DNA of 55,653 bases from Sedimentisphaerales bacterium (lineage in GTDB: Bacteria > Planctomycetota > Phycisphaerae > Sedimentisphaerales > SM23-30). A model generated the notes under the pieces. The model was not told the origin of the DNA and made no database searches. It saw only the letters and a program-made list of their open reading frames with translations. The position numbers and the translations under genes were made by a program. Positions 1 through 8,833 of this stretch are shown here, piece after piece. Each line of letters opens with the position of its first letter. Position 1 is the stretch's first letter. Location: positions 1 to 55,653 of the forward strand of contig JAFGKT010000068.1 in NCBI GenBank assembly GCA_016928435.1, in the 5' to 3' direction.

Positions 1-3
1 AAA

Positions 4-87
4 TGCGGATGAGAGGATTTGAACCTCCACGGGGTTGCCCCCACAGGCACCTGAAGCCTGCGCGTCTGCCAATTCCGCCACATCCGC
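4..87 (-). tRNA. tRNA-Leu (anticodon CAG)
   Basis: Read on the minus strand this is an 84-nt cloverleaf. The acceptor stem GCGGATG pairs with CATCCGC, and the D-loop TGGCAGACG, long variable arm and TTCAAAT T-loop typical of class II tRNA-Leu are present. The anticodon stem CAGGC/GCCTG encloses the loop TTCAGGT, giving anticodon CAG, which reads CUG. The discriminator base is A and CCA is not encoded. argS lies downstream on the same strand side. Confidence 0.95.
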
Positions 88-362
88 AAGAACGTGGAAA
101 AACTTATTGTAGCGGGGTTTTTTGAGGTGTCAAGGCGGATAGTTAGAAAAAAAGGCGGGCTGGACAGTCAAGGGGGGTGAAGTGTAATTTGGACGAAGCG
201 TCAGGGATGCCGGCAGGATGCCGGCGGTACTTGGTTGGTTTAGCTTCGCGAAAGGGTGCCACCCGGGAAGGTGGATGGGATTAGAGGCGGTTAGGTCAGG
301 GATGGATCCGGCGCCTGCGCTGGGATGGTGTTATGGGCGTGGGGATGACGTTGGCGGGGGGG
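88..362. other. Intergenic region between tRNA-Leu and argS 3' end
   Basis: I see no gene here. It holds one hairpin repeat of the window's dispersed family (stem CCGGCA/TGCCGG at 210-224, followed by CGGTAC) and one copy of a 27-bp repeat (239-265) that recurs at 2218-2244 on the other side of argS. Confidence 0.6.
239..265. repeat. 27-bp dispersed repeat, copy 1
   Basis: The core TTCGCGAAAGGGTGCCACCC is identical to the copy at 2218-2244, in the same orientation. The first half contains the palindrome TTCGCGAA. The two copies bracket argS as direct repeats. I know no function for it; it looks like an intergenic element of the hairpin/REP class. Confidence 0.8.
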
Positions 363-2132
363 TTACATTTGTTTTATGGTTTTGATTCCGAGGAGGTTTA
401 GGCCGTGCGCCAGGGTGTGGGCGGTTTGGTGGCATAGCAGTAGGCGGCTGGTGATGGTTGATTCAGCGTCGGCTTTGAGTACGGGACAGTTTGTGTAGAA
501 GCTGCTGAAGTTTTGGGCGAGTTCGAAGAGGTAGTTGGTGAGCAAGTGGGGGCGCAGGTCGCGGACGACGGTTTCGATGATTTCGCCGTAGCGCAGGAGG
601 TGTTTGGCGAGGGTTAGTTCTTCGGGGGCGTCTAGTTGGAGGACATCGGTGTTGGCGAGGAGTTGGTCGGTGTCGATATCGCCTTTGCGGAATATGCTTT
701 GGATGCGGGCGTAGGCGTATTGGAGGTAGGGGGCGGTGTTGCCTTCCATGGCGAGCATTTTGTCCCAATCGAAGACGTAATCGCCGACGAGGTTGTTGGA
801 GAGGTCGGCGTATTTGACGGCGCCGATGCCGACGGCTTGGGCGATTTGTTGTTTTTGCTCGGGGGGCAGATCGGGATTTTTGGCTTCGACGACTTTGAGG
901 GCGCGTTGGGTGGCTTCGTCGAGGAGGTCTTTGAGTTTTACGTTTTCGCCGGACCGGGTTTTGAATGGTTTGTTGTCGGGGCCTAGCACGCTGCCGAATG
1001 GTACGTGTTCGAGGGATACGTTTTCCGGGGCCCACTGGGCTTGACGGGCACAAGCGAAAATCATTTGGAAGTGTAATTTTTGTCGGGCATCGGTGACGTA
1101 GATGATTCGGTCGGCTTTGAGTTGTTTGGCCCGGAACCTAATTGCAGCGAGGTCGGTTGTTGCGTACAGATACGCACCGTCGCTTTTTTGGACGATCAAT
1201 GGGAGAGGGTTGCCTTCTTTGTTTTTGAAGCCATCGAGGAAGACGCATTGGGCGCCTTGCGATTCTTGGAGGATATTGGCATCCGCGAGGCTTTTGACTA
1301 CATCGGGCAAATCTTTACTGAAGGCACTTTCACCACGTTCATCTTCAACGCGGAGTTTTATATTCATCTTATCGTATATAGCTTGCGCGTGGATTCTAGA
1401 CTCGGCTACGATATGCTTCCAGATTTCTAAGGTGTCTTGGTCGTGTTCATGCAGCGCAACAGTTGCTTTATAGGCGTTTTGTTTGAAGGTTTCATCGGAA
1501 TCAAAACGCTGCTTAGCTGCCCGGTAGAATTCTTCGAGGTCGGCTATTTTGATGTTTTCCGGATTAGAAGCTGCCTCAGGGGTGTTTTCGCGAAGATAGG
1601 TTACCAGCATGCCAAAGGGCAAGCCCCAATCGCCGACGTGACTCTGTCGGATAATGTTGTTTGGCTCGTTATATCCAAATTCGAGTATTCGGGCGATGAC
1701 GTCTCCGATGATGGTTGAGCGGATATGGCCGACGTGCATTTCTTTTGCGAGGTTTGGGCCGGCAAAATCTACTACTACTTTCTTGGGGTCAGATAGCGTG
1801 TCAACACCTAGTCGGTCGGGGTCTTGGATGGCTTGGGTAAGTTTTTGGGTTAGCCAGGCGGGGAGCAGGCGGAAGTTGATGAAGCCGGGGCCTGCGATTT
1901 CTGGGGGTTCGCACATGTCGGAGACGTTGAGTTGGTCAACGACTTGCTGGGCGAGTTCGCGGGGGTTGGTTTTTAGTTGTTTGGCCAGTGCCATGATGCC
2001 GTTTGCTTGGTAATCGCCGAATCGGGGGTCTTGGCTGGGTTTTACGATTGCGGAGGGGTTGGGGATATCGGGGGCGAGTTGGGCGAGGATGGGGGCGATA
2101 CGTTGTTCGAGGATGTCGATGATTGGTTTCAT
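363..2132 (-). CDS. argS: Arginyl-tRNA synthetase
   Basis: Charges tRNA-Arg with arginine in the cytoplasm. This is a class I synthetase of 589 residues, the usual size. An N-terminal tRNA D-loop recognition domain (about 1-110) is followed by the Rossmann catalytic domain with the HIGH box as HVGHIRS in the context FAGPNLAKEMHVGH, then a degenerate KMSKS region (KTRSGENVKL), and a C-terminal alpha-helical DALR anticodon-binding domain ending GLNLLGIKTIKQM. The open frame extends 48 codons upstream, but that part translates repeat-derived sequence. The ATG at 2132, giving MKPIIDILEQRI, fits the family's N-terminus and was chosen. Direct repeats flank the gene. tRNA-Leu lies beyond its 3' end. 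Confidence 0.95.
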   Translation of the reverse strand: MKPIIDILEQRIAPILAQLAPDIPNPSAIVKPSQDPRFGDYQANGIMALAKQLKTNPRELAQQVVDQLNVSDMCEPPEIAGPGFINFRLLPAWLTQKLTQAIQDPDRLGVDTLSDPKKVVVDFAGPNLAKEMHVGHIRSTIIGDVIARILEFGYNEPNNIIRQSHVGDWGLPFGMLVTYLRENTPEAASNPENIKIADLEEFYRAAKQRFDSDETFKQNAYKATVALHEHDQDTLEIWKHIVAESRIHAQAIYDKMNIKLRVEDERGESAFSKDLPDVVKSLADANILQESQGAQCVFLDGFKNKEGNPLPLIVQKSDGAYLYATTDLAAIRFRAKQLKADRIIYVTDARQKLHFQMIFACARQAQWAPENVSLEHVPFGSVLGPDNKPFKTRSGENVKLKDLLDEATQRALKVVEAKNPDLPPEQKQQIAQAVGIGAVKYADLSNNLVGDYVFDWDKMLAMEGNTAPYLQYAYARIQSIFRKGDIDTDQLLANTDVLQLDAPEELTLAKHLLRYGEIIETVVRDLRPHLLTNYLFELAQNFSSFYTNCPVLKADAESTITSRLLLCHQTAHTLAHGLNLLGIKTIKQM

Positions 2133-2165
2133 GGGTATTTTATTTCGTTGGTTTAGTTTTAACGC

Positions 2166-2192
2166 GTGTGCAAGCAAGTTGCACACCCTACG
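2166..2192. repeat. Hairpin repeat ending in CCTACG
   Basis: Stem GTGTGCAA / TTGCACAC with a 5-nt loop, followed directly by CCTACG. It is one of several intergenic hairpins in this window that share a GC-rich or perfect stem and a trailing CCTAC or CTAC. It lies in the argS 5' leader, just upstream of the start. Confidence 0.65.
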
Positions 2193-2217
2193 AAGCAAAT
2201 TACGAATTCTACCACCC

Positions 2218-2244
2218 TTTAGCTTCGCGAAAGGGTGCCACCCG
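2218..2244. repeat. 27-bp dispersed repeat, copy 2
   Basis: Identical over 27 bases, and in the same orientation, to 239-265. It contains the palindrome TTCGCGAA followed by AGGGTGCCACCC. It lies between rsfS and argS. A degenerate REP-like tail (GATTCAGGAATGACA) follows at about 2260. Confidence 0.8.
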
Positions 2245-2291
2245 CTACTCTTGGGGCTCTGATTCAGGAATGACAATGGGTCGCTGGTGGT

Positions 2292-2687
2292 TTATTGGTT
2301 GTTTTGCCAATCGATGGTTGGTGCGTCGCCCCATAGCATTTCTAGGTCGTAGAACCGGCGGTATTCGTTTTCGAATAGGTGTACGACTACATCGACGAAA
2401 TCGACGACTACCCATCTTCCTTGTTGGATTCCGGCTTTGCCGAACATTTGGAAGTTTTCTTGTTTTCCGAGGGTTGCCATTTCGTTGCCGACGGATCGGA
2501 TTTGCTGTTCACTGGTGCCGGTGGCGATTAGGAAATGTTTGGCTACGGGTGAAATCTGGGCCAATTCGAGGATGGTGATGTCAGTGCAGTGGCGGTCGTG
2601 GGCAAGCTGGGCTAGTTTGCAGGCGAATTGGCGACTGGCGAGCAGTGGGTCTTGTTTAGGTTCGGTTGTTTTTTTGGGAGTTGTCAT
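2292..2687 (-). CDS. rsfS: Ribosomal silencing factor RsfS
   Basis: 131 residues, the usual length for RsfS (DUF143 / Iojap family). RsfS binds uL14 on the 50S subunit and blocks subunit joining under nutrient stress. Family features are visible: the CTDITILEL segment, FLIATGTSEQQIRSVGNE, and the C-terminal signature GRWVVVDFVDVVVHLFENEYRRFYDLEMLWGDA. No strong Shine-Dalgarno is seen before the ATG at 2687, but the N-terminus is the only plausible start. It sits upstream of argS on the same strand, 159 bp away across repeat elements, so co-transcription is possible but not shown. Confidence 0.95.
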   Translation of the reverse strand: MTTPKKTTEPKQDPLLASRQFACKLAQLAHDRHCTDITILELAQISPVAKHFLIATGTSEQQIRSVGNEMATLGKQENFQMFGKAGIQQGRWVVVDFVDVVVHLFENEYRRFYDLEMLWGDAPTIDWQNNQ

Positions 2688-2746
2688 TTTTGGGTTAATT
2701 CGGGTTATGTGCCAAGTTCAGTTACTTTGCATAAGGACAGCTAAAT

Positions 2747-2777
2747 CTGGATTCCCGCTTGCGCGGGAATGACACAA
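2747..2777. repeat. REP-like palindrome (ATTCCCGC ... GCGGGAAT)
   Basis: Perfect 8-bp stem ATTCCCGC / GCGGGAAT around TTGC, in the context CTGG-stem-GACACAA. This element type is widespread in bacterial intergenic DNA. A degenerate relative lies at 6347-6375, just before hisD. Confidence 0.75.
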
Positions 2778-2810
2778 GGTTGCGTGAGTAACGACTAAGA
2801 TAAAATGATC

Positions 2811-2837
2811 AGGGCCCGGCGTTGTATGCCGAGCCCT
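2811..2837 (-). terminator. Rho-independent terminator of dnaK
   Basis: On the minus strand AGGGCTCGGC pairs with GCCGGGCCCT (one mismatch) around a 7-nt loop. GATCATTTTATC follows. It lies 47 bp beyond the dnaK stop. The T-run is imperfect. Confidence 0.65.
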
Positions 2838-2883
2838 GTTGAGCGGAGGTTATTTTACCTGAATTTGCTGCAATTACAAGTGG

Positions 2884-4806
2884 TTAGTCTTTGACTTCGT
2901 ATTCGGCGTCGATTACGTCGTCGTCGTCCTTTTTGCCAGTGGCTTGGTCGGCGGGTGCGTCACCGGCGGGGGCGGCGCCGGAAGCGGCTTGGGTTTTTGC
3001 GGCTTCTTCGTACATAATTTTGCCGATCGCCTGGCTGGCGGTGGCGACGGATTCCATGGCACGTTTAATGGCTTCGCCGTCGTCCTGTTTGACGGCTTCG
3101 CGGAGGCCGTTAATGGCGGATTCGACGTTGGAGCGTTCCTCGGCGGGGACTTTTTCGCCATGCTCTTTGAGGACGTTTTCGGTCTGATAGATGAGTTGGT
3201 CGGCCTGGTTTTTGAGGTCGATGACTTCGCGTCGTTTTTTGTCCTCGGCGGCATGTTCTTCGGCTTCTTTGGTCATGCGTTCGACTTCGTTGGAGTCGAG
3301 GCCTGAGGAGCCTTTGATCTCGATGGACTGTTCTTTTCCGGTGGCGGTGTCTTTGGCGCTGACGTGGATGATGCCGTCAGCGTCGATGTTGAAGGCGACT
3401 TCGATTTGGGGAATGCCGCGTGGGGCCGGGGGCAGATCGGAAAGTTGGAATCGTCCGAGTGTGCGGTTATCTTTAGCGAATTCGCGTTCGCCTTGAAGGA
3501 CGTGGATATCGACGGTGGGCTGGTTGTCAGCGGCGGTGCTGAAGATTTCCTTCTTGCTGGTTGGGATAGTGGTGTTGCGTTCGATGAGCTTGGTCATAAC
3601 GCCGCCGAGGGTTTCGACGCCGAGTGAAAGCGGGGTAACGTCGAGCAAGAGGATGTCCATGTCTTTGGCATCGCCGGATAGGACGCCACCTTGGATGGCG
3701 GCACCGCAAGCGACGACTTCGTCAGGGTTGATGCTCTTGTTGGGTTCTTTGCCGAAGATTTCCTTGGCGATGGCTTGCACCTTGGGGATACGGGTGGAAC
3801 CGCCGACGAGTACGACTTCGTCGATATCGCCTTGTGAAAGTTTGGCGTCGGCGAGAGCGGTTATGCTGGGCTTACGAAGACGTTCGAATACTTCGGAGCA
3901 GAGCTGTTCGAAGGTGCTGCGGGTGATTGACATTTGGAGGTGTTTGGGACCTGACTGGTCGGCGGTGATAAATGGCAGATTGATGGTTGTTTCGACAGAT
4001 GAGCTTAGTTCGCACTTGGCCTTTTCGGCGGCTTCGCGTAGGCGCTGTAGCGCCATGGCGTCGTTGCGTAGGTCGATGCCTTCGGCTTTCTTGAACTCGT
4101 CGGCGATGTGGTTGATGAGTTTTTCGTCGAGGTCGTCGCCTCCGAGATGGGTGTCGCCGTTGGTTGAGAGTACTTCGACGACATTGTCGCCGATGTCAAG
4201 AATAGAGATATCGAATGTGCCGCCGCCGAAATCGAAGACAGCGATTTTTTCGTTGGCCTTTTTCTCCAGGCCGTACGCCAGGGCGGCCGCGGTGGGCTCG
4301 TTGATGATACGTTCGACCTTGAGGCCCGCGATTTGGCCTGCGTCCTTGGTGGCTTGACGCTGAGCGTCGTTGAAGTAAGCGGGCACGGTGATGACGGCGC
4401 GATCAACTTTTTCGCCGAGGTAATCTTCGGCGGTTTTTTTGAGGTCGCGCAGTACGATGGCAGAGATTTCTGGAGGGGTGAATTCGTCGCCGCGGACTTT
4501 GACTTTGACGAGTTCGCCGGCGCCGCCTGTGATTTCGTAGGGGACCATTTTTTCTTCTTCGGCGACTTCGTTGTGCCGGCGTCCCATGAAGCGTTTGATG
4601 GAGTACACGGTGTTGGCGGGATTGGTTACCTGTTGGTGCCGGGCGATTTGGCCGACTAGCCGTTCGCCTTTATCGGTGAAACCGACGACCGAAGGGGTTA
4701 GCCGGGAACCTTGGGCGTTGATGAGAACCTTGGGTGAGGAACCTTCTAGGACTGCTACTACGGAATTGGTGGTGCCCAGGTCGATGCCTATTATTTTGCC
4801 TGCCAT
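2884..4806 (-). CDS. dnaK: Chaperone DnaK (Hsp70)
   Basis: ATP-dependent cytosolic chaperone of 640 residues. The actin-like ATPase domain begins with [15 protein letters not shown] and includes [41 protein letters not shown] and [14 protein letters not shown]. The substrate domain begins near [20 protein letters not shown], and the lid ends in a Gly/Ala-rich linker plus the acidic [14 protein letters not shown] tail typical of bacterial DnaK. The start is set at 4806 because AGGAG lies 8 nt upstream; a further in-frame ATG six codons earlier overlaps that ribosome binding site. grpE and dnaJ are not adjacent. A sigma-54-type promoter precedes the gene and I see no CIRCE element. Confidence 0.97.
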   Translation of the reverse strand: MAGKIIGIDLGTTNSVVAVLEGSSPKVLINAQGSRLTPSVVGFTDKGERLVGQIARHQQVTNPANTVYSIKRFMGRRHNEVAEEEKMVPYEITGGAGELVKVKVRGDEFTPPEISAIVLRDLKKTAEDYLGEKVDRAVITVPAYFNDAQRQATKDAGQIAGLKVERIINEPTAAALAYGLEKKANEKIAVFDFGGGTFDISILDIGDNVVEVLSTNGDTHLGGDDLDEKLINHIADEFKKAEGIDLRNDAMALQRLREAAEKAKCELSSSVETTINLPFITADQSGPKHLQMSITRSTFEQLCSEVFERLRKPSITALADAKLSQGDIDEVVLVGGSTRIPKVQAIAKEIFGKEPNKSINPDEVVACGAAIQGGVLSGDAKDMDILLLDVTPLSLGVETLGGVMTKLIERNTTIPTSKKEIFSTAADNQPTVDIHVLQGEREFAKDNRTLGRFQLSDLPPAPRGIPQIEVAFNIDADGIIHVSAKDTATGKEQSIEIKGSSGLDSNEVERMTKEAEEHAAEDKKRREVIDLKNQADQLIYQTENVLKEHGEKVPAEERSNVESAINGLREAVKQDDGEAIKRAMESVATASQAIGKIMYEEAAKTQAASGAAPAGDAPADQATGKKDDDDVIDAEYEVKD

Positions 4807-4870
4807 GTTAGTTTCTCCTGTCATTATTGGCTAATTATGTTTGCAGAATTTCACTGTTGATAGGATAGTA

Positions 4871-4887
4871 TGCAAAGGTTGTGCCAG
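4871..4887 (-). promoter_or_regulatory. Sigma-54 (RpoN) promoter upstream of dnaK
   Basis: On the minus strand the sequence CTGGCACAACCTTTGCA matches TGGCAC-N5-TTGCW exactly. The diagnostic GG and GC doublets are separated by 10 nt. The predicted start near 4860 would give a leader of about 54 nt. RpoN use in vivo is an inference. Confidence 0.6.
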
Positions 4888-5135
4888 GAAGGCATAAGAA
4901 TTTTTAAGGTTTTGTAATGCAGGTATTTATGGTTTTTTGGCGGGAATTGGTTTGTGGTTTAGAATCATGCCAATGCGGCAGTTTGGGGGGGCTGGACTGC
5001 CAGAAGTGAGTTTGGGCAGATCGGTTGGGCGGGGAGTTTTAAACCGCGAAGGGCATAGGATGATTGGTCTTGAGTGCAATGTTAGCGATGGGTCAGAGAC
5101 GGCGGGCATGGCCCGCCCTACGTGGGTGGATTTGG
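4888..5135. other. Intergenic region between dnaK promoter and ThiF-like gene
   Basis: No convincing gene. The only structure I see is the hairpin repeat at 5101-5122. Open frames crossing this region are low-complexity (Pro/Arg-rich) and continue into the neighbouring gene in other frames. Confidence 0.55.
5101..5122. repeat. Hairpin repeat ending in CTACG
   Basis: Stem GGCGGGC / GCCCGCC with loop ATG, followed by CTACG. It has the same layout as the hairpins at 2166 and 9449. It lies 14 bp beyond the stop codon of the ThiF-like gene (minus strand) and could also act as a terminator or mRNA 3' end. Confidence 0.65.
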
Positions 5136-6179
5136 TTAATGTCCGATGTATTGGGCGTATAGGGATCGGGCTTGGTCGATGTTGTTTGTTCCTTTGATGA
5201 TGGCGCGGGCATCGGGGAATACGGTGATTTGGTGTTGGGGGAGTTGGATTCGGAGTAGGAATTGGTTTAGGGTGACGGGGACGGTGGGGGTTAGTCGTTG
5301 GGCTAGTTGGTTGAGGTCGATTTTGGTCTTTTGTTTGCGGGGTCGGACTTGGACGGCGTTTCGGCCGCACAGGCTGACGGTGCTGAGGGAGCCTTGGCCC
5401 GATAGGAACTGGAATTGATGGTCGCGGCAGCAGGGGCAACCATCGGTAAGTGCTTTGGTATCAATGATATGTGTGGTATTGTCCCAGGGTTTGATTTCGA
5501 TGAGGTTACGGTTGAGGGTAGCGAGGTTGTTGGTTAGGATTTTGAGGGCTTCGGTGATTTGGTATGCGGCGGTGATGTTGACGATGGGGCCTATGATTCC
5601 GGCGGTTTCGCAGGTTTCGGTTTGGCCGGGCTCGGGGGGGCTGTCGAAGACGCAGCGGAGGCAGGGGCGGCCGGTGGGCAGGACGGGCATTATTAGGCCG
5701 CGAGCGGCGATGCAGGCGCCGTAAACCCAGGGGGTTTCGGTCTTTATGGCGACGTCGTTGATGAGGTAGCGGGTTATGAGGTTGTCGGTGCCGTCGAGGA
5801 TTAGGTGGCTGCCGGCGGTGAATTGCTCGATGGTGTCGGGGTTGGCGTCGGCGATTATGGGTTCGATGTTGACTTGGGAGTTGATTAGGCGGAGTTTGCG
5901 TGCGGCGGCTTCGGCTTTGGGGAGGTTCTGGGCGACGTCGGATTCGTCGAATAGCATTTGGCGCTGGAGGTTGGAGATTTCGACGAAGTCGCGGTCGATG
6001 ACGCGGAGTCGGCCGACGCCTGCCCGGACGATCATCTCGGCTTGGGCGGACCCTAAGGCGCCGCAGCCGATGAGGGTAACTTGGCTTTGGCGGAGCATTT
6101 GTTGGCCGACGGTGCCGATGGGGGCGAACATGGTCTGGCGCGAATAGCGATCTTCGGTTTTTTGGGGGGGTAAGTTCAT
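5136..6179 (-). CDS. ThiF/MoeB/HesA-family E1-like adenylyltransferase
   Basis: Predicted to adenylate the C-terminal glycine of a ubiquitin-like sulfur carrier (ThiS or MoaD type). In the 347-residue protein the nucleotide loop is GCGALGS (38-44), the Asp is in IDRDFVEISNLQRQ (61-74), and the likely catalytic Cys is C190 in TCETAGIIGP. Zinc-type cysteines occur as C173-x2-C176 and the CPCC at 248-251. A C-terminal extension of about 90 residues (after 255) ends in VFPDARAIIKGTNNIDQARSLYAQYIG, a module often seen on ThiF-like proteins of this size. No thiS, moaD or thiG is adjacent, so the specific partner cannot be named. No clear Shine-Dalgarno precedes the ATG. Confidence 0.85.
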   Translation of the reverse strand: MNLPPQKTEDRYSRQTMFAPIGTVGQQMLRQSQVTLIGCGALGSAQAEMIVRAGVGRLRVIDRDFVEISNLQRQMLFDESDVAQNLPKAEAAARKLRLINSQVNIEPIIADANPDTIEQFTAGSHLILDGTDNLITRYLINDVAIKTETPWVYGACIAARGLIMPVLPTGRPCLRCVFDSPPEPGQTETCETAGIIGPIVNITAAYQITEALKILTNNLATLNRNLIEIKPWDNTTHIIDTKALTDGCPCCRDHQFQFLSGQGSLSTVSLCGRNAVQVRPRKQKTKIDLNQLAQRLTPTVPVTLNQFLLRIQLPQHQITVFPDARAIIKGTNNIDQARSLYAQYIGH

Positions 6180-6233
6180 GTTTTTAGGTTGATTGTACGT
6201 TTCTCGGGGTTGGGCAGAGGGTAGCGTTTTGCG

Positions 6234-6261
6234 TTGCTATACGATAGGGGTATTGTATAAT
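6234..6261 (+). promoter_or_regulatory. Sigma-70-type promoter of the his cluster
   Basis: -35 TTGCTA (6234-6239), 16-bp spacer, -10 TATAAT (6256-6261). The leader to hisD is about 135-140 nt and contains a small perfect hairpin CCGCC-TTT-GGCGG at 6321-6333 and a degenerate REP-like element at 6347-6375. No histidine leader peptide or T-box was recognised. Confidence 0.6.
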
Positions 6262-6346
6262 AAGTTGTTTATTAGATAAATAATAACATTTTAGGCAAAT
6301 GCCGGAGAGAGAATAGGAAACCGCCTTTGGCGGAGACTATTTTACG

Positions 6347-6375
6347 CTGGATTCGGCGCCTTCGCGGGTATGACA
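6347..6375. repeat. Degenerate REP-like element before hisD
   Basis: The sequence CTGGATTCGGC...TTCGCGGGTATGACA parallels the perfect palindrome at 2747-2777 with mismatches in the stem. It overlaps the first in-frame ATG of the hisD frame (6370), which argues that this ATG is not the true start. Confidence 0.5.
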
Positions 6376-6405
6376 TGGGTTAGGCAACTAGGAGTTTTTG
6401 TGGTT

Positions 6406-7716
6406 ATGGGTTGTTTACGGGTGATACGTAGTAATGCGGCGGATTTTGGGGGTTGCTGGGGTCGGCTGCGCGGGAAGCTGTCGTTGGCGGCCCATCTTTT
6501 GGATGACCGTGAGCGATTGGAATCGGTACGCGTGATTATCGATAAGGTACGCAAGGGTGGTGATGGAGCGGTTGCGGAACTGACGGCGGCGTATGACAAG
6601 GTGGAGTTAAGGCCTAGCGAGTTTCGGGTGGGCAAAGCGGAATTGGCGGGGGCGCATAAGGCGATGGACGCGAATTTATTGAAGGCGGTTCGAGAGTCGA
6701 TAGCGAATGTGCGCAGTTACCAAGAAACGATCAAGGTAAAGCAGTTGGCTGATTGGGAAAATAATGGGGTGCGCTTGGGGCTTCGGTATCGAGCGTTGGA
6801 GCGAGTTGGGGTTTGTGTGCCGGGCGCTTCGGCGCCGTTGGTATCGACGGTGATAATGACGGTGGTGCCGGCGCAGGTTGCGGGGGTTAAAGAGATAGCG
6901 GTGATTAGCTCGCCGAGCTACGAGGGTAGCATACACCCGGCGGTATTGGGGGTTTGCTATGAGCTGGGGGTGGATGAAGTTTACCGGGTGAGCGGTGCGC
7001 AGGCGGTGGCGGCGCTGGCTTTTGGCACGGAGAACATGGCGAAGGTGGACAAGATTGTTGGGCCTAGCAATTGGTGGGGGCAGTTGGCGAAAAAGGAATT
7101 GTTTGGTCTGATTGATATTGATAGTTTCGCAGGGCCGAGCGAGGTGTTGGTTTTGGCGGACGATTCAGCGAATGCTGCTTGGGTGGCGGCGGATATGCTT
7201 AGCCAAGCGGAACACGCCCCGGGCAGCGCGATTTTGGTTACGGATTCACAGGCGTTGGCGGACGAGGTGGCAGTGGAGTTGGAGGGGCAGTTGGCGGCAT
7301 TGGGGAGAGCGGAAGAAACGCGGAAATGCGTGGAAGAGTTCAGCTTGGCGGTAGTGACGGGTGATATGGACGAAGCTATAGAGTTGGCCAATGAGTTCGC
7401 GGCGGAACATTTGCAGGTGCAATGCGCTGACAGCGACGCTGTGGCGGAGCGGGTGGTAAATGCCGGGGCGATATTTGTGGGGCATTATAGTCCGGTGGCG
7501 ACGGGTGATTATTTGGCGGGGCCCTCGCACACGTTGCCTACGGGCGGGTCGGCGAGGTTTTTCGGGGCGCTGAACGTAAATGATTTTTTGAAGCAGTCAA
7601 GCGTTATCAGTTATAGTGCCGATGGTTTGAAAGCGGCGGCTGGTTCGATAGGACAGATCGCGGACGCTGAGGGTTTAGGGGCGCACGGGCAATCGGTGCG
7701 ATTGCGGGTTCGTTAA
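6406..7716 (+). CDS. hisD: Histidinol dehydrogenase
   Basis: Catalyses the last two oxidations of histidine synthesis (L-histidinol to L-histidine, NAD+, Zn2+). The 436-residue product has the family blocks VGVCVPGASAPLVSTVIM, VSGAQAVAALAFGT, the GPSNWWGQLAKKEL region, FAGPSEVLVLAD, SQAEHAPGS, EHLQVQ and the C-terminal GHYSPVATGDYLAGPSHTLPTGG. The start is ATG 6406; AGGAG ends 11 nt before it. A GTG at 6400 has tighter spacing and is an alternative. The frame's first ATG (6370) lies in a repeat. It is first in a hisD-hisC-hisB run; the other his genes must be elsewhere. Confidence 0.94.
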   Translation: MGCLRVIRSNAADFGGCWGRLRGKLSLAAHLLDDRERLESVRVIIDKVRKGGDGAVAELTAAYDKVELRPSEFRVGKAELAGAHKAMDANLLKAVRESIANVRSYQETIKVKQLADWENNGVRLGLRYRALERVGVCVPGASAPLVSTVIMTVVPAQVAGVKEIAVISSPSYEGSIHPAVLGVCYELGVDEVYRVSGAQAVAALAFGTENMAKVDKIVGPSNWWGQLAKKELFGLIDIDSFAGPSEVLVLADDSANAAWVAADMLSQAEHAPGSAILVTDSQALADEVAVELEGQLAALGRAEETRKCVEEFSLAVVTGDMDEAIELANEFAAEHLQVQCADSDAVAERVVNAGAIFVGHYSPVATGDYLAGPSHTLPTGGSARFFGALNVNDFLKQSSVISYSADGLKAAAGSIGQIADAEGLGAHGQSVRLRVR

Positions 7717-7732
7717 CAACAAGGGTACAACA

Positions 7733-8791
7733 GTGAAGTTTAGGTTTCGTGAGAATGTGGAACGGCTGAAGGGGTATGTGCCTGGGTTTCAACCGAGAGA
7801 CGCTACGGTAATCAAGTTGAATACCAATGAGAATCCGTATCCGGTATCTCCTCGCGTGTTGGCGGCGATCGGCAAGATGAACGAAGAGCAGTTGCGTCGG
7901 TATCCGCCGGTCTATTGGGATGATTTTCGCGAAGCGGTGTCGGAAGTTTTTGGTTTTGATCCGGAGATGGTTTTCTGCAGTAACGGCGGTGATGAGATTT
8001 TGACGGTGCTGGTTCGGTGCTGCTGTGAAAAGGATAGGGCACTGGCGTATCCGGTGCCGACTTATACGTTGTATCGAGAGCTAGCGAAGATTCAGGATTG
8101 TCCGGTGGTTGAAGTGCCTTTTGAGAATTTCGAGAGGGTTCCGAAGGGTTTGGCTGAGGCGGGTGCGGCACTAACGATTTTGTGCAATCCAAACGCGCCG
8201 ACGGGCACAATGATTTCGATTGACCGGGTAGCTGATTTGGCGGCTTCGGTTAAGGGGGTGCTGTTGATCGATGAGGCTTATGTTGATTTCGCTGAGAGCG
8301 ATTGTTTGAGTTTGGTTGAGGACTTTGACAACGTGGTGGTTTTGCGGAGTCTTAGCAAGGGTTATTCTTTGGCGGGTATGCGGCTTGGTTTCGCGGTGGG
8401 GTCGCCTCGGATAATCGATGCGATGTGCAAGGTCAAGGATTCTTATAATCTGAATTGTGTGGCCCAAGTAGCGGCGGCGGCGGCTTTGCGGGACCAAGAA
8501 CACTTCTACGGTAATGTTGACAAAGTATTGGCAGAGCGCACAAAGCTTACCGCAGCTCTGCGGGCGATGGGGCTGAAGTTAAGGAATAGCCAGACGAATT
8601 TTCTGCTGGTGGAGTTTGTATCGCCGACGGCAAGTGAAGTTTACGCGAAATTGCTGGATAAGTATATCTATGTGCGTTATTTCGATGAGGATGGTTTGCG
8701 GGACAAGTTGCGGATAACGGTGGGTACGACGGCGGAAAACGACGCATTGTTGGTGACGTTGAAGGACATACTGGCGAATCATGGCGGGTAG
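7733..8791 (+). CDS. hisC: Histidinol-phosphate aminotransferase
   Basis: PLP-dependent fold-type I aminotransferase that makes histidinol phosphate from imidazole acetol phosphate and glutamate. 352 residues, the usual size. Visible features are NTNENPYPVSP near the N-terminus, NPNAPTG, the LLIDEAYVDFAE segment, the PLP-binding Lys in SLSKGYSLAGMRLGF (K209), and the C-terminal RITVGT phosphate-binding Arg region. The start is GTG, with AAGGG about 7 nt upstream. It lies 16 bp after hisD and is surely co-transcribed. Confidence 0.94.
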   Translation: MKFRFRENVERLKGYVPGFQPRDATVIKLNTNENPYPVSPRVLAAIGKMNEEQLRRYPPVYWDDFREAVSEVFGFDPEMVFCSNGGDEILTVLVRCCCEKDRALAYPVPTYTLYRELAKIQDCPVVEVPFENFERVPKGLAEAGAALTILCNPNAPTGTMISIDRVADLAASVKGVLLIDEAYVDFAESDCLSLVEDFDNVVVLRSLSKGYSLAGMRLGFAVGSPRIIDAMCKVKDSYNLNCVAQVAAAAALRDQEHFYGNVDKVLAERTKLTAALRAMGLKLRNSQTNFLLVEFVSPTASEVYAKLLDKYIYVRYFDEDGLRDKLRITVGTTAENDALLVTLKDILANHGG

Positions 8792-8833
8792 ATTGCGAAG
8801 GCCGAGACGGTCTTGTTAACATAGGAGACGGTG

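Noticed and set aside
4807..4926. CIRCE/HrcA site before dnaK
   Set aside because: I looked for TTAGCACTC-N9-GAGTGCTAA and found nothing close. The sigma-54 match is the only strong element.
6262..6405. T-box or histidine attenuator before hisD
   Set aside because: No His-codon run, T-box core or terminator/antiterminator pair is visible; only a 5-bp hairpin and a degenerate REP element.
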